Source: Echinococcus granulosus (Eukaryota > Platyhelminthes > Cestoda > Cyclophyllidea > Taeniidae). From it: 64,000 nt of DNA. Positions within the stretch are counted from its first letter, which is position 1, and each line of letters opens with the position of its first letter. The DNA lies in contig NW_020170538.1 of assembly GCF_000524195.1 (NCBI RefSeq), positions 107,595 through 171,594 on the forward strand, written 5' to 3'. The notes beneath the pieces were generated by a model. The model was given only the letters and a program-made list of their open reading frames with translations. It searched no databases and had not been told where the DNA came from. The position numbers were made by a program, and so were the translations under genes. Positions 24,801 through 39,800 of the stretch are shown here, piece after piece.

Positions 24801-27800
24801 TGCCCCTACCTCTAATCCAAGTGTTCAGTGCAAAAAAAAATTAATGCTTCTCTTTTCTCCATTGAACAATTTGTTTGTCCAACAGAGATTTAGCTAATTA
24901 AAAGAGATGGTTGAAGAGAACCATCATGCTCTGGTCGGCGATTTTAATCATACACCGGAGGAGGAGCAGACTAAGCTGGTGGATAAAGAATGAGCTAAAG
25001 GAGATGAACTTATTTTACTCAGCTAAAAAGAAACCCTATGAATGAGGTTGAAATGGAATAAATGAAGGAATAGGTGGATAGATGAATGAACAGGGGTGAA
25101 TGGATCTAGGAATAGACAGGGGAATGAGTGGGGCAAGGGCGCACGGACAGGCAGCAGGAGAAAATGGATTTGACAAGGTGGATGGATGGGTTGGTCGGGA
25201 AAAAGCGACCCTCGCTGCTTGAATTGACGACCTAGGCGATGATAATTTTGACAGCCAGGCTGAACAAAGTAGCACATTCCAGTTGAGATGCCAAGAAAAG
25301 TTACACAGAGCCATGTCTTCATAAGATCCTTCTGTCACTTTTTCATAGAAGGCATCCAAAGGAATCGCAAATGACGGAAGTTAACTCTATACACTCAGTT
25401 AATATTTATTCCCTCAGCGGAAGTGATTAGAACAACAAAATTTGCATCCTCTGCCGGAATGCGAGGCAAAAAGGAGGATTTTGCCGCATCTCCACTCGCG
25501 TAAAAAAACAACACCGCCCTTTCAAACGAACCAGCCAACCAACCAACAATGAGGTTAAGCGGATGTAAAAAGCAGGTTGCAACACAATCCGTGTTTCAGA
25601 ACAAAGGACAGTAGGCAGAACATAAAAAGGGTGATAAAAAGTCAAAGATGAATTGTTTGGAGTAGTGTCTACCTACCACCCCGTCCAGCCCCATTCGTCT
25701 GGATAATCGAGCATCCTCGGCCGTTACAGCACTCGGATGTACTTGTTGAACCATCTCCCTTCACCTAATTCATTCATCAAGCCATCTATTTACAATTTCG
25801 GGGTTCCAGTATTCACTCAATTGGCCATTCATTTATCGATGCTTTTAATCATCTAGTAATTCATTCATGAATTCCTTGCCTTTTCCATGTGTCCAGCTAT
25901 CCCTAGCCTCCGGTCACTCATTCAGTCAGCGTCCATCTTTCCTCAGTTATGTTCATTCTGCCGCCCTCCCTTCCGTCCGCCCAACCACACATCCCTCTAT
26001 TCACCAATCCGTCGACCAGGCCACATCACCTTGAGTTCTTCACCGACAAACAAGTCAAGGAGTCGGCACTAACAGCCAGCGGTAAATGTCTTTCACTGTT
26101 GGAGCATGCCAGGCATTCACGAAGAAGTTTTACCCATCACCTCACCATCGGAAGTAGAATTCAAAAGTGACCCCATTGTTCTACTCTGAATTCAGCAGTT
26201 GTATTGAAACAACGGTTCAAGCGCTTTTGCGTTGTTGCAATGTACCCACTGCCACTGAGCGTACAGGTTGCGAATAAAAAAGAGGCAGGCAGCAGTCTGG
26301 ATGTCCAAGAGATTCGATGAGGCATAATGACCAGTGTAGACGGTGTGGACAACAACCAACAGAGAGCCAGAGAATTATAAAGAGTGGGCTTTCGAGTGCC
26401 ATCTCCAATTTGATTAAAAAGGCTACTATTTAGGGCAAAGGCAGGAAAACGAATCCCGTGGGGGTGAAATTACAAGGAATTTCATTGTATTTAATCAGAA
26501 ACCCAAAGGACTTTCAATGAAACCACCTCGAAGTGGGCAGACCACTTATAAGAATAAAATTGAAAACTCAACGAGCGTAGATTCAACTCAAACGCCAATC
26601 GCCTGTCCGTTCGTCCAAGATTCCGCTTTACGGACACATTTATCCTTTTTTAGATGTGGAAATAAGATTGCAGGTCTACCATTCATCCGTCCACCCTTCT
26701 GGTGCTAGGAGCGGTGTACGAGGGGACCTTCTAGCGATTGTCAGATAGGCAGGAGAAGACAAAGTGCCAGTGTGAACGCCGGGTTCTTCAGGATCTAATT
26801 AAACCAGTCGCATCGTATCTCACTACACCACATCGTGATCAGTGATGAGGTCAGGAAGGGTCACATAAAATCGGTGTAATGGCTGTGTCGAAACACAATG
26901 TTCAGTTTGTAGCGAAAGGATCAATCGAGTCCTAGGCATTCAAGTTGCGCCTTCTTAAGGGGTGCATGTTGTCCGTTGCTTCACTACTTCCCATGGATCT
27001 GATCCACGCTCCATTTGTATGCATGGAAGTCTCTTCTTCCTCCTTCCTTGAACACGAACGCCGTCAAAAAGTGCTTCTTTGGTCTCTGAGCTCAATCAAT
27101 CAGGGCACCAACGGAGAAAACACTTCCTCAACATCTCTTGTAAATGAAACGACCATATCCAATCATGGGTGACACAGGGCTTGGCAAAATCTGCCTCCAA
27201 ATTGTTCACGGAGCCGCGTAAGCAAATCCCGCCGAGATGCCCGACACAACTGTTGCATTGAGTCAGAGGTACCAGGTCAAGACTTTTCCAGATAGATGCA
27301 AGAATTTGGAGAAGACACATTACCCAACATGGCACATGCCACATGTGTTGACGGCTTTGAACCCAAGTGGAATGCCCCACCACGAGAAGGCGCGTCTATT
27401 ACGAGGAGCAGAGGCTGGACCCTTTCACCGTCGTTCTTTTCAACACAAATTACTGTTGTCACTTTCAAATGACAACATTGGTGTCCACCATGGTGTGGAG
27501 GTCGCGTGGATACGGATAGGCGGACTTATTGCTGCACTAGACGCCAGGGTTACCATTGATTAGTACAGTCACCACCAATGGCACATGTGTGTGTGACACC
27601 ACGGTGTTCTCATTTGATCCTGACGTCACAGTCATATGGCATGCGTTCATGTGTGTGTGTCATGTGAATCGGATCGTGTGCCGCCAGTAAATCAGTTGCA
27701 TTTTAAAATACTAAATAACTAAATGCTAGACACACCCGATCCGGGGACCAATCAAACATCTAGACTGCCGGGGGGAAGAGGGGTTCAGCTTTGCCTCTCT

Positions 27801-30800
27801 GAGACTCCCACCGGCAAACCAGTTAACTCATCTACTCGGTGTGATACGAGTCGTGCCTTTTATAGAAGAGAAGTGATGCCATATTTGACTTTATGAGGTC
27901 TTCGAAGAGGAATTAAGTGGGACACTACTCACTCCTACTTGTGTCCGGCATCCAAGTCATGGGAATGGAGCAACACCCACTGATCATTTGCCCTTCCTTC
28001 CCACAAAAAAATTTGAGGAAAGCAAAATCGCATAAACTGTTTTCTATCGCCATTTTCCCTGTCCAGCGAAAAAAAAGAATAGTTCATGAGGAATTTCCAA
28101 GTCAAATCGTGACTTTTAATTTGATAGAGGTGAGAAGCGATGTCAAAGTAATTATGCTAGTAGTCGGTGTTCATGAGCCAGGGAACGATCATGCACCCTC
28201 CATCGGCGTGTGATGGTGATGAATGAGATTTCTTCCCAACTTGGAAGTCTCCACCGCTACCCACCTGTATCTAAGGGCGGCTTCAAGCCGAGCAATTTGA
28301 TGGACGTACGTCAGAGACCATTCCACCTCTCAGATGTCAGTCCCGCCTGGAAGGGAATATTCAGCGTTCGTTACACAAAAGATGGATTTTCGTGCAGAAG
28401 AGTTGAGCATATTCACTCACAAACACGAACAGGGCGCGGAGGGTACCAAGACAACCTTCTACAGGCTAGGGTGACCCCACTGTGATAATCATCCCTCCCC
28501 TAACAGGGCGACCTGCCAAGCATTGATGAATTGCTGACATAGGTGTAGAAATGCCTCAAAAACTCTACCACTGAATCGGAATTACTAAAACCAAAAAAAG
28601 TGGACCTTCAAGACCCGCCAAATCACAAAACCTTACCCGCCATCAAAGCAGCAAAAACCCACTAACCCAGATACGAAGGCAAGTGACGTGTCAGAAATGG
28701 CCCAGAAACAAGGTTTCCATTTTGCAGTACAAAGAGAGCACCGAGCTTAGCCTCGGCGGAGCGATTTCAGGAGACACCGACTCCACACACACACACACAC
28801 ACACAGCAGCCAATGAAATGAGAGCGGCAATTGCGCAGATAGGGCGGATATCGCGCATCTGGCCTCGATCTCGCAGAAATTGCAAAAGAGGACTTGAAAA
28901 TGCAAGATATTTAGCAAACATGTCCTCTTTTTTGCATAAAAAAAGTGAGAGGGCGCAGAGGCACTGCTGAGTTAATTATCCGCAAACTTGAAATCCCCCT
29001 CAGGAGAATAAAAGATCACTCCCTTCTTCTTTCCCAAATTGAAACTTTTTCTTTAAAAAAAGGATGCAAAAGAAGCCAGAAAAGTTAACTTGCCCACTGC
29101 TACCTCAGCTAAAATCTAGGAACTAAAAATGCCTGTCGTTCAACTCAAAAGGGGACTTCCAAAAATTCTTTAAATTTATCAAAAGAGGGGAGGGAAATCT
29201 GGTGGCCAAAAAGCGCCTATTTCCTTTCCCCCCAAGTTTACTTTTTATGTCCTCAGGTGAAGTGAAGACGCTTTTGCGGTTGGGATATGAAATAGCAGGG
29301 AAATGTACGATTGTGCTGTTCTGTGGCATTTGACAGGATGTCAAAATGTAACCTCAATTGTGCGGAAGCTTCAGGCTCCGCAGTCTGTAGCCTCGCCGAC
29401 CCCCTATGGGATAATACAAAGTGTTCCTTAATACCGGTATGGCTTAGTAATGCTTTAGGAGGGAATCTCGAGGTGTTGCATTCGTGACGGCGGCAAGCGA
29501 ACCCGACCCAAGTGAGGGCGAGTCCGGATTTCATTGGCTAGTTGCAGAATGTAAGCCCTATAGGGGGAAGGCGTCGAGTGTGGATACCTGATTCTTAGTC
29601 AACTCACCTGCTAAAGAGTTAAAAAAAGCGCCTGCTTTGGACAACTCCCAGGAACAGAATCATTTATAACCCTCCTCAATGTTGTGATTGAGCTACTGAC
29701 ATAGAGAAGAAGCTTTCAGTACTACCTCCCAAAGTGGATTCCTTTCTAATGCAGCCCACCTTGAAGAGGAGGCGATAATCAAAAACGACGGCCACACCTT
29801 CACCATATACCACCGCTAGTAAATAGCGCCTTCCTGGGGATCCGAATTCGCCAGCATCATCTCGTCACCAATCCTGCCTTTCACTTGGCAGGATTTAATA
29901 CGAAGAAAGCAGTGATCAAGAAGTACCATTCTGACAGATGAAACTGCGATCAAGACGGGGCATAATGAGGGTAGAAACGGTTGCAGCGAAAGAAAGCGAA
30001 CGCCTCCATCTCAGACTACGCAGGAATCAGCTAGTCCTCAAAGGAAAAGGGAACCTACTGATAAATAAGTCAGAGAACAAATTTTCTGTGGATCCAGAGA
30101 GGCCAAAATTTCAGAAAGATCAATTTTTTCGGTGGTCAATGTGTACACTATTGACAAGTGGACGGGTGATTAGGAGGTCGATGGACTGAGAAAGAATACA
30201 TGAATGGACGTGATTTGGAAGGTGAGTTTAACCCACATTACTGTGCCAACAGTATCGGATTATTTTGAATAAATAATTACCGTCGACTTGGGTATCCTTT
30301 GTCCCGCATTTACCACATTATTTGCACATCAAAGTGACCAATCATATGTTAGGAAACCCAACTCACCGCTGATTGGTGATCCACATTGACGTCGCCATTG
30401 AGGAGGAGACTAGCCGCCTTGACATCGTCTTTCTTGGCAGCAATATGGAGAGCAGGTAGACAGACCTTCCCGCGGGCATCGGATTCAAGAAGAACGGCCA
30501 CAGTGCGGTCGTGGCCTTGTTGAAGGGCTACAGCCAGTGGCGTGAAACCGTCCACTGTGGTAATACTAGGGTTCGCCCCATTGGCTAGTAAAAGAGTCAC
30601 GACCTCCAAGTGGTTTTCTTGGGCTGCCATATAGAGGGGCGTGAAGCCGTTCTAAAGAGGGCGAAAACATACAAAAAGGGTAATTTAAAATGCATCTCAT
30701 AGACTTAAGTGGTCCGAACCAGACTGACACAATGACAAGAAAATCCGTCCATTACAAAAAGCTGTTCGATGCACGCACTGCGGCTGGTGTTTGCCATCTT

Positions 30801-33800
30801 GTCTAGACAGGACTGACCCATTAACAGGATCGAGTTACCACCAACTATCACTACAGAAGCTTTCTTATTTATGCTACTAGAAGCAGAAGTACCGGTTTGA
30901 CCTGAACCTCAAGGTCAGATAATCCTTATGAAGGTCACAGGCTTTTGCTGCTACGACGGTTCACCTTCCGCAAATCCAAATTCCTTGCTAGTGGCATAAA
31001 ACTCCCTTGTCACCCGCACCACTAGACTCCCAACCTTTCAGTGCGCTAAATTACTACTTCTAGCCTCGTTCAGGGATGACCTGTTGACCAAGTGATTAAA
31101 TAAGTCCAAAGTCCATTACCGCCTTTGTAGGGAATGCACCAAAGTAACCTCTAGATGGCTCGAAGGTTTACAGTCAGGGTAAAAATGGCCAAATACGTGG
31201 AGACTTGTGGCACAAGGATACAGTCTTCCCTCCTACATCGAGGTCATGATTAAAAGCGTCAAATTTGTCCATGAAAAGTGAAGGAGCAACAAAATGTGCA
31301 ACGCCTCCTCCACTTCTTCAGTAAATACTCCCCTCACTGTTTGCTAACAGAGAAGATGCAAGATGGACCCTCTCGGTGGTCGACGAGGTGCGTTCCACTT
31401 GTTGACCTTGGGTAAGCACTCCAATACGGTTGTCGTTGTGACCGAATGATCTAAGCGAGGATTCAAAACAGGAATGGAGGGACCTCTTGATGTACTTTCC
31501 CATATTAATACGCAATAAAAAGTTGTTTTTTTTGCCCTGCCAAAACCACAATTGACTTCAAGTGGACGGTATTACATTACATGAGAATTTGACCGGACCG
31601 AAGGGAGGTAGCCTTGCTTAAGAGAGGATCAAATTCCATCAAGGTGAAGTTGATTACTTTCTACCAGTGTGGAATATAGAAAAAAATCCCCTTGGAACTA
31701 CTGATGCCCTTTACCGCAGAGGCCTTCGCCTCCAAAAAAGGGTCACGAATTATTGCGCCACAAAATCGTATAACCTATGGGCCGTGGACTTCAAGTTTTT
31801 TCTAGACCTAGCTTTAGGAGTGAAGATGGCTGCAAAATCTGTCGGTAAATTGCCCCCAGGAGGAAGAAACAACAACTTTTCATGGACTGAACGATGCAAG
31901 TGGGTATGAGAATGGGCCAGGAGGCCAAACTTGGTACCCTGACACCTTGGGCGTCCAATAGGGAGGGCATAGAAATCGCCCCCATCAAGCCGTCTGTGAA
32001 TCGACCGAAAAGCCCAAAAAATGGCCGTACTGGCGCTCTTGGCGTCCAATTACACCGCAGACACGGATGCAACAAGTGAGAGCATTTTAGGAAAGTTGAA
32101 TAGACCCAGATTTCACAACCATCGTAAATTTCACCACGTCTGTGTGTATGAGCTAAATGAGTGTCAAGGCAACTGCTTCCAGCGTCAATTCACAAAGGAA
32201 GACAATTGGTTTTGGAAGCATGGAAGTCCTCATTGGTTGATCCTGAGCCCTCACTACGCCCTCCTGAGGACAACTTTTTGACCCACACCAAACCCAAACG
32301 GACAAAGTGATTATCGATCACCTTCGGGCCAGCTTAAATCTGTCTCTCCTTCATGGCACGCAGAGCAATCATTTTAAAGATAAAGGTAACCTGTCAAGAG
32401 AGTCAACTCCGCATTCACACCATCAACCAATATGCTGAACATTCCATCACAGAAAGGGGCTCTCGACTGTTAGACTTTTTATGGACGTTTTGAGTCTATG
32501 GAAGACAAGAGTTAACTTACATAACTTTAAAGTCATTTTAACCGACCTCTGCAAAGGTGCTACGGCATGGACGCCCTGCTTCACTTCACGTTAATGAACT
32601 GCTAGCTTCCATTACCTTGAGGCCTACCCCCCCCCCCCCACCCCGGTTCCAGAGCAAAGGCATGCATACACACGTGGACAGCGGACTACGCTGTGAACTG
32701 GGGATCTCCACAATCAGGAACGCTACCGGGTTTTCCAGCACTTTGGTGTACTTAAAGTCTTCAAAACGAGGAGATATTACCTGTGGATTGCGGTTCACAA
32801 GGTGCCTTAGTTACGACCCCGGGTGTTGGTCCATGCGCCCACTATCTTGATTAAGTGTGTGTTGAAGAGCACCGACCCCAACACCTATACCATCTGGTGG
32901 TGGCGCTGCGGTAGCAATTCCTTTCGCAAAATAAAGATCCGAAGCAACCATCTCCTATTTTGCAAACTCCTCAAGGCTGTTTCACTTATCCACTGGAGCA
33001 GTTTCAACCGTTTTTCAAAGGCACTCAGACATTCGATATCTGATGGATTAACTGTTGAACTAAAATTTGGAACACCAAAACGCCGGCTGACTCCTTTGAG
33101 AAAAGTTTTTTCCGCTTTCACGTAACCAGCACGCAACGTAACGCCCCACCTGGGGGAACAGGAGCCTTCTTTTGCCCTTGCAAATGTCAGTGGCATTGGT
33201 TACCACTCGGACCTATTTATCATGCCTTGCCTAAGNNNNNNNNNNNNNNNNNNNNNNNNNNNNNNNNNNNNNNNNNNNNNNNNNNNNNNNNNNNNNNNNN
33301 NNNNNNNNNNNNNNNNNNNNNNNNNNNNNNNNNNNCGTGGGGAGATACTGTGAGGGACTTTCAAGTAAGACCTGGACCGTTAAAAGGGATCGCTACCGAG
33401 GCGGCACTACCATGGAACAGCAAGGAAAAGCACACGACACAGATGGGGCACCAAGTAATATTTCTGACCGAGTTGATACCCCGTGTCCACAGCAAAGAAA
33501 TCATTTCAGTGAGTATTAACCAATTTGTGTGTAAAGTGATCAACGAATAGTCCGTCGTTGTGAAATTCCACAAGGTGGCAAGACAGCCAGTGAACGCCAG
33601 TACTAGGTAGAAGGAGCGCTTTAACAGAAGGTATTGAAATTTTTCGGATTGTATCAATACACCTGACAAAACCTTCGTCCCTGGGACCAAAGCAGGCACC
33701 GAGGCAGTGGAAGCGGGTGGAGCGTAGCATTCCATCACTAATGCTGAAGTGGAGTAGGCTGTAGTAGTTTTTCAGGCTTGACAAGCTTACTTCCTACTTT

Positions 33801-36800
33801 TACAATCCCACATGTCCCAACTCACCTCAAACGCTCTCCGGCTTTGCCCTCGTAACAAAAGTAGGAAAATGTTTTTTCTCCACATCCCTCCCGAGAGGTA
33901 GGCAGTAGGCAAGCCTGATAGCACGGAAATACACAAAACATCCGCAGCGGGAGAATTTTTTCCCACAGCTGTTTTCTTTTCTCCATGTCTGTACATAAAA
34001 TGGGATATCAATTATTTTTCCATTCTTAGATACGAGTAGAAGGTGAATGATGAATGCCATTGACAGGTGCATTTACCCTTTCCTTGCTAGTCCAAATCCT
34101 TCCAGTAAAAGTCCGAGCGAAAGGAGATATGCAGTACATAAGTTCCTTCGACTTTTCAAGGAAATGTCATATTTGTTGTTTTGAATTTTACTTTTAGTAG
34201 AGAAAACAAGAAAACCTGTCATGGCTTGAGAAAAGTGCTCTCCACAAAATGTGCTTCGTGTACGCACAATGAAGGCTCTTCAGCCTCTATCTTGGGTCTC
34301 ATGGTCTTGCGGATCCCTGCTTTGTTGAACCTTCCGTGGTAGCACCGTTTACTACGTCTTCAAGGTTGACTCTTAATCCCCAAGGGTGGATGCAACATCC
34401 AGACGCTACAGAAGATCACGAAGAGACTTTGAAAGTGCCTTAACTCTTGCTGCAGGATGGAGGAAAGTGAATACGTCCGCTGAAGAACGCACAATGAGGA
34501 CGTCCTGACACCACCGACTGATGCCATGGCCCGCTACCCACCTCACCCCGCTTCCCTCGTGTTGTTGACCGACTGGGTAAGAGATGAAAAATAAACTTTT
34601 CCCTGATTGTCAATTTAATAAGGAGATAGAGGCGATTAGGCAACCTCTGATAAAAACTTGGAAAGTCAAAAGAGAAGCCAAATACTTGGTTGCTTCTTCC
34701 ACCGGTCAAAATGTCAAGACGACTTTTTACTCTGAAGAGGAAGTTGTTACTTCTTCCCACTATACGGCGGTAAGGTGGTTATTTATAGCATCAGGCATCG
34801 TTCATGGCGCCGGAAAATAGACGAGGCGCCACTTCGACGACAGGACGACGTAATGTGCCCGCCTACAACAACGCCTCGAATAAGTTTCCCTGGCTAAAGC
34901 ATTTTGGCTGGTTACTAAGATGAATAGGCGGATCTGGCGAGAGAGAGAGAGAGAGCCACAACAGAAAGACCAAAAAGTAGGAACCAGCTTCAGATGGGTT
35001 TAGAAATACCGTCTAACCATAGAGAACACTGAGGAACGACTGCAAGTAACAATTGAGATGTATTCGCTACAGAACCCCATTCAACCTTGACATATCAGCT
35101 CTCGGGGGCACGGAAGAGAGGTCACCAAGTTGAAACACTAGCAACTGACCTGTGATTGGGCATTGACAAGAGCGCCGTTTTCAATTAATACCTTGGCCAC
35201 CTCGAATTGGCCAGCCAGACTGGCGATGTGAAGTGCGGTGTTGCCTTTGTGGGTTGGTTGATTGACATCGATGTGACGACGAAGAAGCTCCCTGACGATC
35301 TCCACGTGACCCTCCTTGGAGGCCAGATGGAGAGCATTCAGTCCACTCTGTAAAAAACATAAGCAAGATAGTTTACTGGCCAAGTGTGGTGCATATTTAA
35401 ATACGCAGTTGTTTTCCCTCCCATCTAGGATAGGGAATTCAAGCTACCACTCTCCTGCCTCTTCTCTGCATTGGCAATAAGGCTACTCCCGCCTTGGCAG
35501 GGTTAATTGAGCCCTCGAGGCAAGCTTCTGAGGTACACTAGGCTGCACCTTTTGGCAGCTCCAACTGTACATCGGAGCAAGCATATATTAGGTCAGTCGC
35601 TGACCGAATGAGGATTCCCCAATTTGGAAGAAAATTTCAACCTGGAGAATGAATGGATGGTAGATGACGATAAGACGGGGGTTTGTTAACCCTGGCTGGG
35701 ATGCAGGTCTGCTTTCACCAATAACGCGTCATCCGGAACTTAAGGCTGAGGAATGTAAACCCATTGAGTAGCTGGCAGGGAAAAGTGAATTGCAGGATAG
35801 AAATGCCCTTGGCAAAACTAGCTTCCCTTTGATTCTCCACGGAATGAATCACATTGATTTATTGTTACTCTATCCATAGCCACAGCACAACTTCATTGGA
35901 CCCCGAAAACCGCATATTTAATTTATAATCTGGAATGGCTTGCAAATTAACCCCTCTCCTGCCCGATCCCGGTGGATTTGGGGAGGAGAAACGGGAAAGG
36001 GTTCGATAACATGTAAAATCTTGCTTTACTCGTTACCAAATTGTCAATTTCATGAGATCAAAGATAATTCCTCTTGAAACAAAGCCTACTCGTTGTAAAC
36101 AACAGCAGGTTGGGTGTGCTTATTTTGTTCAATCCCGTTTTCGGAAGGCTCATATGCCAAAGTGAAAGGGCAAGGTATGAACAGTGCCATATACGGCAGA
36201 TTCACCTTCATTTTGACCACTACTTTGACCTGTTAAGACTCGTATGTGGTAGTAGCAGTGCTAGAAGGTAATTTTGAGGGTATTTAACACGTTGTCTACC
36301 CGCGTCACACATATGTGACACCACGCGTATATGTCAAGGCAGAAGACTGGCCACTAGGGACTCCAGATTCGATGCGCAAAAGGAAGGAAGTTCGTTGCAG
36401 TGAATGTGTGTTTCGAGTAAGCAACAAACAAAACGGGCTGTTTAGTCCTTCTGTACAATAAAACTAAACCTTTTTCCATCCTGGTAACTTAGGTCACCAC
36501 AAGTTGGTGCCGTTACACGGTAAAAGGCACACTTTTTGGGTTTCTCGCTAAGGTCGGTTGGTTTTTTTTGACCGCACAGAAGAGGACGCAAAACCTGTCT
36601 ACCAAACGCGCTCGTCAGGTGACGGTTTTTGGTACACCTCGTTGCAATGACCTCTTGTTAATGGCCAAATTTATGCAACCGTTGACGCTTATACATTTTA
36701 AAGCACAGAAAGGGTTAAAAATTTCATCGGTGCGATGCTCCTTGCCGCATTTCCTCCACATATGACGGAATTCGGTTAAATGATCCTGGGCGATGCTTTG

Positions 36801-39800
36801 CGAATCGAGTTTGACTCATTTCTGCAGGTTGAGGGAAAAAGCGTCCAAAAAGTGGTTGAGGAAAGGTTACCCAAAGATGGATGCACGACGGTAGGGCGGA
36901 AAACTTCTTAACCCCTGAATTTCGTGGCGTAACCGATTCAGGTAAGTAGAAGCTAATAGGACAGAAGCGCTAACAAAAGTAATGCTAAAGACGAGTGGCA
37001 GAGCTCATGACTTGCATCCACATCGAATTGGAGGGAGGAGTCGTGATGGAAGCGAAGGAACCGGGTTCCACTAAAAGTCCTGCACTACCATACGAGAGAT
37101 AACGAAGTCTAGGATCTTGCTAATTTTTCTTACTTATTTCGCGTATTTTGATAAAATGGGCCAATTTTGGCCTCGTTTGGTGACTTGTGATGAGAAATAG
37201 GCCTTGTGTGTTTGTACCTCTTCATCCAATTTACTACTCAATCCAAGAGTTGATGGCACTCGGCAATTCATTTCCAGAAGACGAGGTTTCCTTTGTGTGT
37301 CGTGCATTACAGACGAAGTTGTTTATTTTCGGAAAAAACGAAGCAATTACGGCGCAAATATACACATTCGAATTGGCTTAAATGTAAGGGTAAATCAGTG
37401 GAACCGAAATCCTATTAGAATTCTCATAAGGCAACACAAGACCTCTTCTCTTCCTACGGCTAAAAAAACCTCTCCATGAGAAGGGTTTGACTTTGGTCAT
37501 TACGACAGGGAGGGAGGGCGGGTGGCAAAAACAATTTTTTATTGGGGGGTGGACAATCATACGACCACCAACGAAGTAGAATAGTCAGTTGGGAAATAAA
37601 AATGATGCATGAACAGAGGTGGATAGAGTCCTTGTTTGCTGGTGGAAAAAAAAATAATATTTTATGGAAGTAGAATCCACATCCACTTTCTGTTCCGCAA
37701 GTAAAAGGGGTCAATTTGCACTAGCAGTTACTTCAACGAATAAATTGCATGATTTCTAAAGTCTTTCTGCAGCTCTTCCCCCCTGTCCATCAGCACTCGT
37801 CGTGAAAATTGCATGAACTCATTTGGTCACCCTATAATTTGTTAACAAGATGCATTGCAAACAAAAAAGTTTAAATATTTTCTTCAAATATCTGGGGGAT
37901 TTAAACTTTTGAAACTTCGACAACTAGTCGGAAAATTGGTTACTAATTGTCAGCCTGTCAATTTAAACAAGGAAGGTCAAAGGTTACCTTGTGGGGGCAA
38001 ACTGGTATTCGTGCCTCCTGGGTGCTATTTAATATTCAATTTATTGGGATTTATCCGAATTCTGATAAAATTGTAGCACCTTACTGAGGCATTCATTTGC
38101 CTCAGTCCTACCTTAAACCTACACATCTAAATCTCGTGAAGGGAATTTTAATACAAATTAAAAGTCCCTCATGCACCCCACACAAGAGTAAGGCGGAATT
38201 TCCCCCTTTATTTTACGGCTTTTAATCAAAGCGGGAAATGTGGCAAACGCAGACGTTGCAGCAGCACTCATTGCTCACAGTAAGAAATTTTATATGGTAA
38301 TTGTAGAAAGCTAAATGGCATTCGCTAACTTCAAATGGATTTTAGCCTGCAAACCATTAAAAATACCGTCTGAAAGGCCTTTGAAAAGCACTGAGGATGT
38401 GAAGGTGTGGTGTGGCCTGTTCTAACCTGTTAGTCTAAGGGCCGTGGTAGCCACCCATGGGCTTGACTCCCACGACTGCCCCCACCCCATTGGTGTGGGA
38501 GGTAAGCGCAGAACTGCATTACCATCGGTAAAAGCGACTGAGATTTGCCCCTCGCCCTGTCAGTCCGACCCTTTCCAACCCACGTAAACAACGATCACCG
38601 TGGCAGACAAAAGAGGCATTTTCCTCATTAACACAATGGACTTAATTTTTTTCCCAAATCCATCATCAGAATCAATTCTTCTGGTTTCGGAGCGGTACTG
38701 TTTGCTACACCGAGAGGGTTTGAATGTTCAGAATCTAAATTAAACACTCCTTGTTAAGTGGGAAAGGCCGAACCATATCGAGTCATTCCAACGGACATTT
38801 TATGATGGGAGGGTTCGAACAAGAGCACCAAAACAGACAGACAGGAACGTGTGGGTGTGTTCGTTCCTTTAATCAACGCGATGTGTCATCTCGTACTCAT
38901 GAAACAAAGGCAAAGACATGTGGCCCACCTGAGACGCCCAAGGGGAGATGAGAACACCGAGGTAGCCACACACGCGCACACAAGTGCCATTGGTAGTGAA
39001 TGTATTAAGCCATGGTAACCCTGATGCCTGGTGCGGCGCAAATACACAACCTCGTATCTATGCCACCTTCACACCACAGTGGTGCCTAAAAGAACGTGGA
39101 TAAAAGCGCCCAACCTCTGCTCCTCGTAATAGACGCGCCTTCTCGTGGCGAGTCATTCCATTCGTACTGAAAGGCGTCAACACATGTGGCATATGCCATG
39201 TTGGGTGGTGTGTCTTCGCCAAAGTCTTGCATCTATCTGGAGAAGTCTTGACTCAACGAAGGTGTTGTGTAGGGCATCTCGGTGAAATCTGCTCACGTGG
39301 CACCTTGGACAATTTGGAGGTGGATTTTGCCAAGCCCTGTGTCATCTGTGATTAAACATGATCGTTGCATTTGCAAGAGATGTTGAGGAAGTGTTTTCTC
39401 CGTTGGTGCCTTGATTGACTGAGCTCAGAGACCAAAGAAGCACTTTTTGATAGCCTTTATGTTCAAGGAAGGAGGAAGAAGAGACTTCCACCCATACAAA
39501 TGGAGCGTGGATCAGATCCATGGGAAGTAGCGAAGCAATGGACGACACGCACCCCTTCAGAAGGCGCAACTTGAGCACCTAGAACTCGACTGATCCTCCT
39601 GGTACAAACTGAGCATTGTGTTTCGACACAGCTATCACAAATATGTCTTGTTTATACTTCACACAAATGTCGTGTGACCTTTTCTGGCCCAATTACTGAC
39701 GCCGGTGTAATGATCGTGATGTGAATTGATGAGTTGTTCTGAGATGCAATGTGATGCGATGCGACGAGACCGGTTAAAGTGGACTCTGAAGGACCGGCCA

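Larger units (their letters stand above)
24157..30366. other. Ankyrin intron 4
   Basis: About 6.2 kb. Contains two degenerate tandem arrays, one copy of the interspersed repeat (26.8-27.6 kb) and a CA microsatellite. No gene recognised. Confidence 0.55.
30652..35149. other. Ankyrin intron 3 with scaffold gap
   Basis: About 4.5 kb. A long C run at 32630-32640, 100 N at 33236, and a short GA run at 34939-34955. A 125-residue minus ORF at 33361-33738 is unrecognised. Confidence 0.5.
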
